Below, piece after piece: positions 1 through 9,478 of a stretch of 64,000 bases of DNA. A model generated the notes under the pieces. That model did not search any database, was not told the origin of the DNA, and saw nothing but the letters and a program-made list of their open reading frames with translations. Position numbers and translations under genes: made by a program. Source of the DNA: Corynebacterium simulans (GTDB taxonomy: Bacteria; Actinomycetota; Actinomycetes; Mycobacteriales; Mycobacteriaceae). Positions within the stretch are counted from its first letter, which is position 1. Each line of letters opens with the position of its first letter. Location: contig NZ_CP014634.1 of assembly GCF_001586215.1 (NCBI RefSeq), positions 1,426,001 through 1,490,000 on the forward strand. The letters run 5' to 3'.

Positions 1-219
1 ACCATGGGCCGTGCGCAGGACTGTGACTTTGTCACCGGCGATGACTTTTCTTCCGGTCATCACGCGCGCCTGTTCCGCCGCGGCAGCGAGTGGTTTGTGG
101 AAGACCTGGAATCCCGCAACGGCACCTTCGTGGGTGGCGTTCGCATCGATCAGCCGGAGCGAGTTGGCGTTGGCACCGACATCAAACTTGGCCGCACGAC
201 CGTGAGGTTGATGGCATGA
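1..219 (+). CDS. fhaB: FHA-domain protein FhaB, C-terminal end (partial)
   Basis: This is the 3' end of a gene whose start lies outside the window. The 73 visible residues are the second half of a forkhead-associated phosphothreonine-binding domain: the GRAQDCDF strand, the SSGHHARL recognition loop (canonical S.xHA.l), the SRNGTFV loop and a closing KLGRTTVRL strand. FHA domains bind phosphothreonine made by Ser/Thr kinases such as PknA/PknB. Its stop overlaps the pstP start as ATGA, so the two are translationally coupled. Naming it FhaB rests on its place at the head of the pstP-rodA-pbpA-pknA-pknB cluster, as in other Corynebacteriales. Confidence 0.9.
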   Translation, partial: TMGRAQDCDFVTGDDFSSGHHARLFRRGSEWFVEDLESRNGTFVGGVRIDQPERVGVGTDIKLGRTTVRLMA

Positions 220-1559
220 CTTTAAGCCTTAAATTCACCGCGATCACAGATCGCGGTCTAGTACGCCAAAACAACGAGGACAGCGCCCACGCTGGTCCCC
301 ATCTTTTGTTATTGGCAGACGGAATGGGCGGCCACGCCGCCGGCGAGGTGGCCTCCCAGCTCATGGTTGAGCACTTGGAGCACCTCGACCAAGACCCCGA
401 AGACAATGACATGCTCGCGCTGCTGGGCGCCGCGGCAGAAGATGCAAACGCGTCCATTTCCGCACACGTCGAGCAGCATCCAGAGACCGAGGGCATGGGC
501 ACCACGCTTACCGCGATGATGTTCAACGGCACCGAGTTCGGCGTATGCCACGTAGGTGACTCCCGCGGCTATCGCCTGCGCAACGGCAAGCTGACCCAGG
601 TAACGCGCGATGACACGTATGTGCAGTCTCTGGTGGATGAGGGTCGCCTCGACCCCGAGGACGTTTCCTCCCATCCGCAGAAGTCGCTGATTCTTAAGGC
701 CTATACCGGCCGCCCGGTGGATCCCACCTTGTTTATGTTGGATGCCAAGGTCGGAGACCGCCTGCTGCTGTGCTCCGATGGTCTTTCGGATCCGGTTACG
801 GCAGCCACCATCGAACTGGCACTTTCGCAAGGCACGCTTGACGACGCCGCGGTTACCCTCCGCGATCTCGCCCTGCGTTCCGGCGGCCCAGACAACGTCA
901 CCATCGTCTTGGCCGAGGTAGTCGAGGGCAAAGGCGATAGCTCGCCGGTCAAGGTCGGCGCCATCGCAGGCGTCGTACCTGAGCCGACACACCCGGATTC
1001 CTCCGCCAGCCGCGCGGCTGCGCTAACAAGGCCACGGGAGGCGTCGCCTGCGCCCCAAGAAGAGGAAGACGACACCGAGGAACCTCACAGTCCAAAGAAG
1101 AAAGTTGGTTGGAAGGTAATCGGCGCCCTCGTAGTGGTGCTCGCGCTCGTCATCGGCGGCGGATTCTGGACCAAGAACGAGATTTCTAACAACTTCTACG
1201 TCGCCACCGACGAAGAAGGGGCACTCAGCATCGAGCAAGGCGTAGATTTCTCAGTCTTTGGGCGTTCTTTGCACCACAAATACCAAAATGCGTGCGTCGA
1301 TAAAGCAAACACGCTGCGTCTCGGATCCACTCCGTGTGAGGGGGATTTCGCCCCGTTCAAGGTCACTGACCTGCCAGATTCCGAGCGCGCGGCCGTAGAT
1401 AACCTGCCTTCGGGTTCCTATGCCGAGGTACAAACCCAGCTTTCGAGCCTGTCCTCCAAGGCACTCAAGCCGTGCATCAGCACGCCGAGCAAGAAGACGG
1501 ACGAGAAGCTAGAGAAGAAAACCGCTAAACCAGGAATCACGTGCCGGGAGGTGAGCTAA
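216..1559 (+). CDS. pstP: PP2C-family Ser/Thr protein phosphatase PstP
   Basis: A 447-residue, metal-dependent PP2C phosphatase anchored in the membrane. The N-terminal ~235 residues carry the PP2C signatures: RxxNEDS, LLADGMGGHAAGE, the HVGDSRGYR strand, LLCSDGLSD and GGPDNVT, with the acidic metal ligands present. A Pro/Glu-rich linker is followed by one membrane segment at about residues 302-322 and an extracytoplasmic tail with two Cys. Family knowledge: PstP dephosphorylates PknA/PknB and their substrates. The ATG at 216 is chosen because it overlaps the fhaB stop and directly precedes the phosphatase fold. A longer reading from 90 would run through fhaB in another frame and is not credible. 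Confidence 0.95.
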   Translation: MTLSLKFTAITDRGLVRQNNEDSAHAGPHLLLLADGMGGHAAGEVASQLMVEHLEHLDQDPEDNDMLALLGAAAEDANASISAHVEQHPETEGMGTTLTAMMFNGTEFGVCHVGDSRGYRLRNGKLTQVTRDDTYVQSLVDEGRLDPEDVSSHPQKSLILKAYTGRPVDPTLFMLDAKVGDRLLLCSDGLSDPVTAATIELALSQGTLDDAAVTLRDLALRSGGPDNVTIVLAEVVEGKGDSSPVKVGAIAGVVPEPTHPDSSASRAAALTRPREASPAPQEEEDDTEEPHSPKKKVGWKVIGALVVVLALVIGGGFWTKNEISNNFYVATDEEGALSIEQGVDFSVFGRSLHHKYQNACVDKANTLRLGSTPCEGDFAPFKVTDLPDSERAAVDNLPSGSYAEVQTQLSSLSSKALKPCISTPSKKTDEKLEKKTAKPGITCREVS

Positions 1560-2912
1560 GTGAAGAAGATCTTTTCCCGCGGCACTGAGCTCGGGCTGCT
1601 GATTCTGGCGGCCGTGGTCTTTGCCATCACCACCGTCAGCCTGGAACTTTCCCAGGGCAACATCTTGACCATGGACGTCCTCTACCTCATCGGTGGATTC
1701 ATCGGCGTCTTCACCGTCGCCCACCTGGTGCTGTGCTTTTTGGCACCGCATTCGGATCAGCTCATGCTGCCGATTGTGTCTCTGCTCAACGGCACCGGCC
1801 TGGTCATGCTGGCGCGCCTCGACCTCGTCAATGATGGTGTCCTGGCGCGGCGGCAAGTGATGTGGACGATCGTCGGCCTTATCCTCTTCGTGCTGGTGCT
1901 GGTTGTATTGCGGGATCACCGCTCCCTTACCCGCTACTCCTACATCCTGGGCGCAGCCGGCCTCATCCTGCTGGCGCTGCCGCTGGTGTGGCCGCAGCCG
2001 CCGGGAGTCGAGGCGCGTATTTGGCTGTGGCTGGGTCCATTTTCTATCCAGCCTGGCGAGTTCTCGAAGATCATGCTCATCTTGTTCTTCGCCATGTTGC
2101 TTACCCAAAAGCGCTCACTGTTCACCGTTGCCGGTTACCGCTTCTTGGGCCTTTCCCTGCCGCGTCTGCGTGACCTCGCGCCGATTCTGGTGATTTGGGG
2201 AATCGCCATCGTGATCATGGGCATCTCCAATGACTTCGGCCCGGCGCTGCTGCTGTTCAGCACCGTCCTCGGCATGCTGTTTATGGCAACTGGCCGTGTC
2301 AGCTGGCTGCTCATTGGCCTGCTCTTGGTAGGCGTTGGTGGTTTTGGCATCTACCAGATCTCTTCGAAGATTCAAACGCGCTTTTCCAACTTCCTGGACC
2401 CGCTGGGCAACTACGACAACGGCGGTTACCAGCTTTCCCAGGCACTGTTCGGCATGTCCTCCGGCGGCATCTCCGGAACCGGCTTGGGCCAAGGCCACCC
2501 AGAGATCGTCCCAGTGGCGCACTCCGACTTCATCCTCGCCGGCATCGGTGAGGAGTTCGGCCTCATTGGCCTAGCCGCCGTGCTGGTCATGTTTGGCATG
2601 CTGGCTTCTCGCGGTTTCAATACCGCGCTGAAGTCCCGTGATTCCTACGGCAAGCTGGTTGCATCCGGTTTGTCGCTGACCCTGGCAGTCCAGGTCTTCG
2701 TGGTCACTGGCGGTATTTCCGCCATGCTGCCGATGACCGGCCTGACCACCCCATTTATGTCGGCTGGCGGTTCCTCGCTGATGGCTAACTACATGCTTCT
2801 GGCAATCCTGCTGCGCATCTCTAACGCGGCTCGTCGCCCAGCGCGTGAGACCAGCAGCAATGCGCCTACCGATACTTCCATGTTCCCCGCCGTACAGGAG
2901 GCAACCCGATGA
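1560..2912 (+). CDS. rodA: SEDS-family peptidoglycan glycosyltransferase (RodA/FtsW)
   Basis: A 450-residue polytopic membrane protein of the SEDS family, which polymerises lipid II glycan strands with a partner class B PBP. About ten hydrophobic segments are visible. Family motifs include the periplasmic loop with NYDNGGYQLSQALFG and the late motif FVVTGG(I)...LPMTGLTTPFMSAGGSS. The GTG start lies immediately after the pstP stop TAA, and the stop overlaps the pbpA start. Pairing with pbpA downstream supports a RodA-PbpA elongation pair rather than the divisome FtsW, which normally sits in the dcw cluster. Confidence 0.93.
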   Translation: MKKIFSRGTELGLLILAAVVFAITTVSLELSQGNILTMDVLYLIGGFIGVFTVAHLVLCFLAPHSDQLMLPIVSLLNGTGLVMLARLDLVNDGVLARRQVMWTIVGLILFVLVLVVLRDHRSLTRYSYILGAAGLILLALPLVWPQPPGVEARIWLWLGPFSIQPGEFSKIMLILFFAMLLTQKRSLFTVAGYRFLGLSLPRLRDLAPILVIWGIAIVIMGISNDFGPALLLFSTVLGMLFMATGRVSWLLIGLLLVGVGGFGIYQISSKIQTRFSNFLDPLGNYDNGGYQLSQALFGMSSGGISGTGLGQGHPEIVPVAHSDFILAGIGEEFGLIGLAAVLVMFGMLASRGFNTALKSRDSYGKLVASGLSLTLAVQVFVVTGGISAMLPMTGLTTPFMSAGGSSLMANYMLLAILLRISNAARRPARETSSNAPTDTSMFPAVQEATR

Positions 2913-4336
2913 ATAAGTCGATCCGCCTCGTCTCTCTCTTTGCCATCCTCTTGACCGCAGTGTTGCTCGTAAACCTCACCGTGGTGCAGGCATTTTCAGA
3001 GGACAAGTACGCACATAACCCGAAGAACATGCGCGGTTTCTACGCCATGCAGACCACCCCGCGTGGCCAGATCTTCGCCGGCGATACGGTGCTGGCTAAG
3101 TCCACCGAGGATTCCGAGGGCAAGTACTCGCGTTCCTACCCCACCGACTCGCCGGCCTTTTCCAACATCACCGGCTACCTTTCCACCCAGTTCGGTGCTT
3201 CCCAGTTGGAGGCTTCCCAGAATGAGATCCTCAACGGCACCGACGATTCCCTCCTCACCCAGAACTGGCTTGACACCATTTCCGGCAAGGAAAAGGTAGG
3301 TGCCAACGTCGAGGTCACCATCGATCCTGCGCTGCAGCAGGCCGCCTATGATCAGCTGGTTGGCCCGGGTTACAACGGCGCGGCGGTGGCCATCCAGCCT
3401 TCCTCTGGCAAGATCCTGGCCATGGCTTCCTCGCCGAGCTACAACACCAATGATCTCCTCGGTGAAAACGCCGACGAGACCTGGAGCGCGCTGCAAGAGC
3501 AGAAGGGCACCCCGCTGCTCAACCACGCCACGCAGGAAACCCTGCCTCCTGGTTCCATCTTCAAGATCATCACCACGGCCGCCGGCCTCAACAATGGTTT
3601 CAACCCCGGCTCCTCGCTGACGGGTGCTAATTCCATCGTGCTGCCGGATTCCGTGACGGAGCTGACCAACTACGGAAACCAGATGTGTGGCGGCTCCCAG
3701 TCCGTTACCTTGCAGACTGCCTTCGCCCTTTCCTGCAACACCGCCTTTGTGGAGATGTCTGAATCCATCGGCGCTGATGAGTTGCGCAAGTACGCCGAGG
3801 CTTTCGGCGTGGGCGAAAAATATGATCTCGGGGTCAACAGTGCTGCCGGCAATTTGGGCGAGCTTGCCGACGGCGCGCAGGTTGCCCAGTCCGCCATCGG
3901 TCAGCGAGACGTGACCATGTCTGCACTGCAGGCGGCCATTATGGCTGGCACCGTTGCCAACAAGGGCAAGCGCATGGAGCCCTACCTCATCAACCGCATC
4001 ACTGATGCGCAGATGAATGAGATCCGCGCGACCAAACCCCGCCAAGCCGAGCAAGCGGTAACGGAGGATGTTGCGAACACGATCAAGGAATTGATGTACG
4101 GCTCGGAGCACTCGACCTTCGGCTACGATGGCAACTCCTTTGCTTCCAAGACCGGCACCGCAGAGCACGGCGATGGCCTGGCTCCACACGTGTGGTACGT
4201 CGCGTTCGATCCGGACCGCGACATTGCCGTCGCCGTCGTGGTCAAAGACGGTGGCAATCTCGGCGAGTCTGCCACCGGCGGCCAGGTTTCTGCCCCTATC
4301 GGACGCGCCATCCTGCGCGCATATGGAGGACAGTAA
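2909..4336 (+). CDS. pbpA: Class B penicillin-binding protein PbpA
   Basis: A 475-residue membrane-anchored D,D-transpeptidase that cross-links peptidoglycan, presumably with the upstream RodA. It has one N-terminal transmembrane anchor (about residues 7-29), a dimerisation-type domain, then the transpeptidase fold. The catalytic motifs are all present: S216-x-x-K (PPGSIFK), SCN at 275-277 and KTGTAE starting at 414. The ATG overlaps the rodA stop by four bases. It is short compared with PBP2-type proteins, as is normal for actinobacterial PbpA. Confidence 0.94.
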   Translation: MNKSIRLVSLFAILLTAVLLVNLTVVQAFSEDKYAHNPKNMRGFYAMQTTPRGQIFAGDTVLAKSTEDSEGKYSRSYPTDSPAFSNITGYLSTQFGASQLEASQNEILNGTDDSLLTQNWLDTISGKEKVGANVEVTIDPALQQAAYDQLVGPGYNGAAVAIQPSSGKILAMASSPSYNTNDLLGENADETWSALQEQKGTPLLNHATQETLPPGSIFKIITTAAGLNNGFNPGSSLTGANSIVLPDSVTELTNYGNQMCGGSQSVTLQTAFALSCNTAFVEMSESIGADELRKYAEAFGVGEKYDLGVNSAAGNLGELADGAQVAQSAIGQRDVTMSALQAAIMAGTVANKGKRMEPYLINRITDAQMNEIRATKPRQAEQAVTEDVANTIKELMYGSEHSTFGYDGNSFASKTGTAEHGDGLAPHVWYVAFDPDRDIAVAVVVKDGGNLGESATGGQVSAPIGRAILRAYGGQ

Positions 4337-4338
4337 AA

Positions 4339-5772
4339 GTGAGCAACTCAGATAATAAAGAGCATCTCCAAGCCCTCATCGGCGATGACTACCAGCTGCA
4401 GTGGATCATCGGCCACGGCGGCATGTCCACGGTGTGGCTGGCTGACGACGTCCGCGGTGACCGCGAGGTAGCAATCAAGGTACTGCGCCCTGAGTTTTCC
4501 GACAACACCGAGTTCCTCAGCCGTTTCCGCAACGAGGCTCAGTCGGCAGAGTCGATTACCTCTGAAAACGTGGTGGCCACCTATGACTACCGCGAGCTCG
4601 AGGACAACGGCCGTACCTTCTGCTTCATGGCGCTCGAGTACGTCCGCGGCGAGTCCCTCGCCGATCTTCTAGCCCGCGAGGGCGCCCTGCCGGAGACCCT
4701 CGCGCTCGATGTCATGGAGCAGGCAGCGCATGGCCTCGCCGTGATCCACCGCATGGGTTTGGTGCACCGCGATATCAAGCCCGGCAACCTGATGATCACC
4801 CAGAACGGGCGGGTCAAGATCACCGACTTTGGCATCGCCAAGGCAGCAGCTGCGGTTCCTCTCACGCGCACCGGCATGGTGGTCGGCACTGCGCAGTATG
4901 TCTCCCCAGAGCAGGCACAGGGTCTCGATGTCACGCCGGCTTCCGATGTCTATTCCTTGGGCGTCGTGGGCTACGAGATGCTCGCCGGCAAGCGCCCGTT
5001 TAGCGGCGATTCCTCGGTGTCCGTCGCGCTCGCGCACATCAGCCAGGCGCCGGAGCCACTCTCGACGTCGATTAGCGCCCCTGCTCGTGAGCTCATCGGG
5101 ATTTCTCTGCGCAAGGATCCCACCACCCGTTTTGCGGACGGCAACGAGTTCACCAACGCCGTCGCCGCAGTGCGCAACGGCCAACGCCCGCCACAGCCTA
5201 AGTCGGGGGCATTGGCACCAATGGCGGCCGAGCCTTCCCCTTCCGCATCCACGGAGATGCTCGCCAGCGTGGCCAACCCCAAAACCGCCACCCCGGAGCG
5301 CGCCCCAGTCAAGGACACCCCACACCCCGTGCCAAAGGAGAAAAAGAAGAGCTCTGGATTTGGTGTAGGCCTTCTTATTGCTGCCGCATTGGCCGCCTTG
5401 GCAGCATTGGGATTCTTCGCGGCAAACTTCTTCAAAGGCGCAGGCGAGTCCACGGAGCCCACCACTCCGCCGGAATCCATCGTGGTTACGGAGTACCGCG
5501 ATCCCGTAACAACCGAGGTCGTTACCCCCGAAGAAACCACGGAAGATACCCCTGAGCAGGTCACTGTCACCACCACGCACTCGGTTGAGGAGGAGACACC
5601 TACGCAGGAGAAAACCACCCAGACCCAGCCGGTTCATACCCCCAGGCAGCAGGAAATCCCTACTACTGTCCCGCAGGAGACCGAAGTCAATGAAACGCCA
5701 ACGTCTCCAACCGCAGTAGACTCGCTGCCTGATAACCCCCAAGAAAATCTACTACCCCAGGATGGTGCCTAG
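4339..5772 (+). CDS. pknA: Serine/threonine protein kinase PknA
   Basis: A 477-residue receptor-type Hanks kinase. The N-terminal ~275 residues form a complete kinase domain: P-loop GHGGMST, ATP-binding Lys47 (AIK), HRD with Asp145 (VHRDIKPGN), DFG at 163-165, and a Thr-containing activation loop before SPEQA. A Pro/Ala-rich juxtamembrane linker, one transmembrane helix at about 338-363 and a Thr/Glu/Pro-rich extracellular tail follow, with no PASTA repeats. The GTG at 4339, two bases after the pbpA stop, is used; the frame is open further upstream but only as a shadow of pbpA. It regulates division and envelope proteins together with PknB. Confidence 0.95.
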   Translation: MSNSDNKEHLQALIGDDYQLQWIIGHGGMSTVWLADDVRGDREVAIKVLRPEFSDNTEFLSRFRNEAQSAESITSENVVATYDYRELEDNGRTFCFMALEYVRGESLADLLAREGALPETLALDVMEQAAHGLAVIHRMGLVHRDIKPGNLMITQNGRVKITDFGIAKAAAAVPLTRTGMVVGTAQYVSPEQAQGLDVTPASDVYSLGVVGYEMLAGKRPFSGDSSVSVALAHISQAPEPLSTSISAPARELIGISLRKDPTTRFADGNEFTNAVAAVRNGQRPPQPKSGALAPMAAEPSPSASTEMLASVANPKTATPERAPVKDTPHPVPKEKKKSSGFGVGLLIAAALAALAALGFFAANFFKGAGESTEPTTPPESIVVTEYRDPVTTEVVTPEETTEDTPEQVTVTTTHSVEEETPTQEKTTQTQPVHTPRQQEIPTTVPQETEVNETPTSPTAVDSLPDNPQENLLPQDGA

Positions 5773-5775
5773 AAC

Positions 5776-7716
5776 ATGGTCAATGACCGCTACCACCTTC
5801 GCCAGGTCATCGGATCTGGCGGCATGTCTGAGGTTTATGACGCCGAAGACACGGTTCTGGGGCGCGCGGTTGCTGTCAAGATGCTGCGCCCCGAAATGGC
5901 GCGTGACATTAATTTCCGTGAGCGCTTCCGCCGCGAGGCTCAAAACTCCGGCAAACTGAATCATCCCAACATCGTCTCCGTTTTCGATACCGGTGAAAAG
6001 ACCGTCGATGGCATTACGATCCCCTACATCGTGATGGAGCTGGTCAACGGCCGCACTCTGCGCGATATCGTCCGCGAAGACGGCCCACTTCCAGCCCAGG
6101 AGGCAGCGCAGCTGCTGGCACCCGTGGCGAATGCGCTGCAGGCTTCCCACGAAGCCGGCATCATCCACCGCGACATCAAGCCCGCCAACATCATGCTCAC
6201 CAACACCGGCCAAGTGAAGGTGATGGACTTCGGCATCGCGCGTGCGCTCGATGATTCCACCTCCGCCATGACACAAACCTCTGCGGTCATCGGCACCGCT
6301 CAGTACCTGTCTCCTGAGCAGGCCCGTGGCAACCCAGCGGATGCACGCTCCGATGTCTACGCATTGGGCTGCGTGATGTACGAGGCCGTCACCGGCCGCA
6401 CCCCTTTCGAGGGCGAGACCCCGTTCGCGGTGGCGTACCAGCATGTTCAAGAAGAGCCGGTTCCGCCTTCGCAGTACATCGACACGACGCACCTGACTAA
6501 TACCCAGCGCCTCAACATCGATGCGGTCATTCTGACTGCCATGGCCAAGCACCCGGCGGATCGGTACCAATCCGCCTGGGAGATGAGCGAAGACCTGCAG
6601 CGCATGGCCAATGGCCAGCTCACTGAAGCTGCGCGCGGCCACGTTAGCGAGGAAGAGCAAGCGACTTCGATGGTCTCTCCCGTTGTGGGTGCACATCGCG
6701 CTCCTGTGCAATCCACTCGCCCGGAAGAGGAAGAAGAGGGCGGCAATGGCTTGAAGTGGCTCGCGCTTTTCTTGGCGGGCCTGTTGGTTGCCATCATGGG
6801 CTACTTTGCTTGGGACTTCTGGAATGCCTCGCGCGAGGAAGATCGTGCTGCTCAGCAGCAAGAGGAGGCGACCGCCCGCGCCAATATGGTCGTTGTTCCC
6901 GAGGTAGAAAAGCGCCCACGCAACGAGGTCGTCGCCGAACTCGAGAAGATGGGCCTGCTGGTTACCGTCAACGAAGAAGCTAACCCGGATATTAAGCGTG
7001 GCCAGGCAATCCGCGTGAACCCTGCGCCGGGTTCGGAGCTGCAGAAGGGTTCCTCGATTACGTTGACTGTTTCCTCCGGTGACGAGATCACCGATGTGCC
7101 GGATCTCTCCGGTATGACCTTGGAAGAGGCGGGCAAGGCGCTTAGCGACGCCGGGCTTTCCCTCAACGAGCAGGTCGAAGAGAAAAACGACGATGCTCCT
7201 GCCGGCCAGATCATTTCTCAGAATCCCGCCGGCGGCTCGCAGCTGTCTAAGGGCTCAAAGGTCAAGGTCACCGTGTCCAAGGGCAAGGAGGAGGCCAAGG
7301 TCCCTGACGTAACCGGTATGCCACAAGACCGCGCTGTCAGCATGCTGGAGTCGGTGGGCTTTGAGGTAAACGTCAACGTCGTGGACTCTCAGGAGCCGGC
7401 GGATCGAGTTTTGTCCGTAAGCAACCAGGGCAGCAAGCTGGCCAAGGGTGAGACCGTCACGATTGAGGTCTCCAATGGCATGCTCATCACGGCACCGAAC
7501 CTGTTGCACAAGACGCCTTCTGAGGCTGAATCCGCGCTGCGCTCTGCCGGCTGGCAGGGTAGCGTGCGCACCGGCCCCGTTGTTCCTACCGGTGCACTGG
7601 TGGATAACGGCCGCGTGGGCTGGGCTTCTGTGAATGCGGGCGATGCCATTCGCAAGAACGCAACCGTGGAGCTCCGCGTCTGGGAGTTCACCGCCACAGA
7701 GCTGCTCCCGCGCTAG
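5776..7716 (+). CDS. pknB: PASTA-domain serine/threonine protein kinase PknB
   Basis: A 646-residue muropeptide-sensing kinase. The kinase domain (about 1-275) has GSGGMSEV, Lys35, HRDIKPAN with Asp133, DFG at 151-153 and an activation loop with several Thr (MTQTSAVIGTAQ). A transmembrane helix lies at about 327-350. Four PASTA repeats follow, each opening with a VP.v/aPnL-type motif (starting near VVPEVEKR, DVPDLSGM, KVPDVTGM and TAPNLLHK); the fourth is the most divergent. It starts three bases after the pknA stop. Known substrates of the family include CwlM and MurJ, homologues of which are both in this window. Confidence 0.97.
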   Translation: MVNDRYHLRQVIGSGGMSEVYDAEDTVLGRAVAVKMLRPEMARDINFRERFRREAQNSGKLNHPNIVSVFDTGEKTVDGITIPYIVMELVNGRTLRDIVREDGPLPAQEAAQLLAPVANALQASHEAGIIHRDIKPANIMLTNTGQVKVMDFGIARALDDSTSAMTQTSAVIGTAQYLSPEQARGNPADARSDVYALGCVMYEAVTGRTPFEGETPFAVAYQHVQEEPVPPSQYIDTTHLTNTQRLNIDAVILTAMAKHPADRYQSAWEMSEDLQRMANGQLTEAARGHVSEEEQATSMVSPVVGAHRAPVQSTRPEEEEEGGNGLKWLALFLAGLLVAIMGYFAWDFWNASREEDRAAQQQEEATARANMVVVPEVEKRPRNEVVAELEKMGLLVTVNEEANPDIKRGQAIRVNPAPGSELQKGSSITLTVSSGDEITDVPDLSGMTLEEAGKALSDAGLSLNEQVEEKNDDAPAGQIISQNPAGGSQLSKGSKVKVTVSKGKEEAKVPDVTGMPQDRAVSMLESVGFEVNVNVVDSQEPADRVLSVSNQGSKLAKGETVTIEVSNGMLITAPNLLHKTPSEAESALRSAGWQGSVRTGPVVPTGALVDNGRVGWASVNAGDAIRKNATVELRVWEFTATELLPR

Positions 7717-7717
7717 T

Positions 7718-7738
7718 AGCAGGCGAATTTCGCCTGCT
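7718..7738 (+). terminator. Stem-loop after pknB
   Basis: A perfect 21-base inverted repeat (AGCAGGCGA-att-TCGCCTGCT) begins two bases after the pknB stop. No T-run follows, so it may be a weak terminator or an mRNA-stabilising hairpin at the end of the fhaB-pknB operon. crgA begins 48 bases beyond it. Confidence 0.6.
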
Positions 7739-7786
7739 AAAGTAACCGTTAAAAAGAATGCCTAAAGAAAAGTTGAAGGTTTAGCA

Positions 7787-8059
7787 ATGCCAAAGTCAAA
7801 GATCACCCAGAGCTCGGGCGTTCCGCAGTCCTCTAGCTCTGCGACCAACCGCACTCCGGTCAAGATCAATTCCGAGGGCACGCCAAAGTGGTACATCGCC
7901 ATCATGCTGGGCCTGATGATCATCGGCCTGCTGTGGCTCGTGGTCAACTACTTGGCCGGCGAGTCCATCCCATTCATGCAGGAACTGGGCCCATGGAATT
8001 ACGGCATCGGTTTCGGCTTAGCCATCATCGGCCTGCTCATGACGATGGGCTGGCGCTAA
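7787..8059 (+). CDS. crgA: Cell-division protein CrgA
   Basis: A 90-residue membrane protein matching CrgA in size and architecture: a short basic/Ser-rich cytoplasmic N terminus starting MPKSKI, two transmembrane helices (about 34-55 and 72-89) and the inter-helix loop with the GPWNYGIGF motif. CrgA is an actinobacterial division regulator that interacts with FtsZ and PBPs at the septum. Its position just downstream of pknB is the conserved arrangement in Corynebacteriales. It is separated from pknB by a hairpin and probably has its own promoter. Confidence 0.95.
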   Translation: MPKSKITQSSGVPQSSSSATNRTPVKINSEGTPKWYIAIMLGLMIIGLLWLVVNYLAGESIPFMQELGPWNYGIGFGLAIIGLLMTMGWR

Positions 8060-8075
8060 ACTTCATCCCCAGACC

Positions 8076-9164
8076 ATGAACTCTACGAGGTTCTACCTTT
8101 TCGCCGGCGTCGGCTTCATCATCGCCGTGATGCTGACCGTCGCCATCGATCCTTCTGTCCTCACCCCCGGCGCGCTGTTGCTAGCGGCCCTCGGCGTGGC
8201 ACTTACCCCGCTCGGTATGAACCACCCGCTGTGGGCGGCTGCGGCTTATAGCGCGCTTTTTGGTATTTGCACATGGCATACTGAATGGCGCTCGTTCTTA
8301 TTAGTCGCATGGAGCGCAGTCATCGTTGGGCTAATTTCCTACCGACGCCCATGGACTCACGCCGTTATCCCAGGACTGGTGCTGGTACTTCTTTCCATTA
8401 TCGATCCTGCACAGGGCATCTGCACCTCGCTCGACCTCTTTAGCTTTGTTCTGGTGTCCGCGATCAATTTGCTGGGTATCATTTTCGGCGTTTGGCTAAA
8501 AAAGGCGCGCCAACGCAGGCTCGCCGCTGAGCAGAGGAACCAGGAATACCGACACGCGCTGATGACCACGCTGCATGATTCCGTGGCAACGACGTTAACC
8601 TCGGTGGTCATGCGCTCAGAAACACTCGGCCTTCTAGAAACCAACCCGAAGGTGGCTGAGAACTCCACAGCCATCGCGGATGACGCGCGCAAGGCAATGG
8701 GTGAGGTCCGCGATCTGCTGCGCCTTATGAAAAACGAGGACCTTCCAACGTTAAAGAAAGCACGCTCGACCATCGCAGAAGAACTGGAAGAGATGCAGAG
8801 CTTCCTGAGAAGCCATGGTTTCGAATGCACTGTGAAAGGAAAGCTCGGGAAATTGGCGCGTTCCATGGCTTTGCCCAACGATCTGCATCTGGTCTTTTCA
8901 GAACTTAGCGCCAACTTGATCAAATACGCCGAAGCAGGTTCCGAAATCACCATCCGACTACGACGCAATTACCGCGGTCTCGATATAGAAGTCCATTCAC
9001 TCATCGCTGAAGCCCAGGCAGATCAACATATGACGACTAGACTGGGTCTTTCAGAAATCGAAAAAAGAGTTGCTGCAGCAAACGGCACTTTCAGCAGCGG
9101 CCCCCACAATGGTAAGTGGATAAGTGCGCTTTATATCCCAATTTCCAACATGGTGCGCAGATAA
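8076..9164 (+). CDS. Membrane sensor histidine kinase, NarL/HisKA_3 type
   Basis: A 362-residue sensor kinase. The first ~150 residues form about five transmembrane helices with very short loops and no obvious extracytoplasmic sensor domain. A basic linker (KKARQRR) leads into a DHp helix with the HisKA_3-type H-box LHDSVATTL, His167 being the predicted phosphoacceptor. The C-terminal ATPase has an N-box-like ELSANLIKYAE and a G-box TRLGLSEI. It starts 16 bases after crgA but is clearly a separate unit, followed by an exported peptide gene and a LuxR-type regulator (9479). The ligand is unknown. A multi-helix sensor next to a secreted peptide suggests envelope or peptide sensing, which is inference. 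Confidence 0.88.
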   Translation: MNSTRFYLFAGVGFIIAVMLTVAIDPSVLTPGALLLAALGVALTPLGMNHPLWAAAAYSALFGICTWHTEWRSFLLVAWSAVIVGLISYRRPWTHAVIPGLVLVLLSIIDPAQGICTSLDLFSFVLVSAINLLGIIFGVWLKKARQRRLAAEQRNQEYRHALMTTLHDSVATTLTSVVMRSETLGLLETNPKVAENSTAIADDARKAMGEVRDLLRLMKNEDLPTLKKARSTIAEELEEMQSFLRSHGFECTVKGKLGKLARSMALPNDLHLVFSELSANLIKYAEAGSEITIRLRRNYRGLDIEVHSLIAEAQADQHMTTRLGLSEIEKRVAAANGTFSSGPHNGKWISALYIPISNMVRR

Positions 9165-9226
9165 ACTTACCTTGTAGTAGGCTAAGGCCTATCGTCTTTA
9201 TTTCTCGCCCCAATAGGAGTATCTAC

Positions 9227-9472
9227 ATGCGTCTTCGTTCTGCTGCCGCCGCTGCCGGCGCCGTACTGTGCCTTACCAGCACCCCATTTGCTAGCGCTGC
9301 TTCTTCCTTCGGTTTTTCCAGTGCCGCTGAGTCTGCTACTCAGACTGAGACCGCCAACGAGACCGCCTACACCGGCGGATTTACCTACTACACCTCTCAG
9401 GCGGAAGACTTTGCAAACGCTTTGCGTTGCTCCACCAGCCCGCAGCGTTGGTGGTGTGGTCGTAGCCACTAA
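9227..9472 (+). CDS. Small exported peptide between kinase and regulator, unknown function
   Basis: An 81-residue ORF with a typical Sec signal peptide: MRLRS, an Ala-rich hydrophobic core, then ASA at about residue 25. The mature part is Ser/Thr/Glu-rich, then TGGFTYYTSQAEDFANAL, and ends with two Cys that bracket an eight-residue loop (CSTSPQRWWC) just before the C terminus. The ATG at 9227 has a good ribosome-binding site (AATAGGAGT), very similar to the one before the secreted gene at 11310. A longer reading from 9116 overlaps the kinase gene and lacks these features. I do not recognise a family. Its place between kinase and regulator suggests a signal peptide or accessory sensor, unproven. 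Confidence 0.75.
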   Translation: MRLRSAAAAAGAVLCLTSTPFASAASSFGFSSAAESATQTETANETAYTGGFTYYTSQAEDFANALRCSTSPQRWWCGRSH

Positions 9473-9478
9473 GCCTCG

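Noticed and set aside
2996-4189. A 397-codon open frame opposite pbpA
   Set aside because: Antisense to an intact PBP with all catalytic motifs; no initiation signals.
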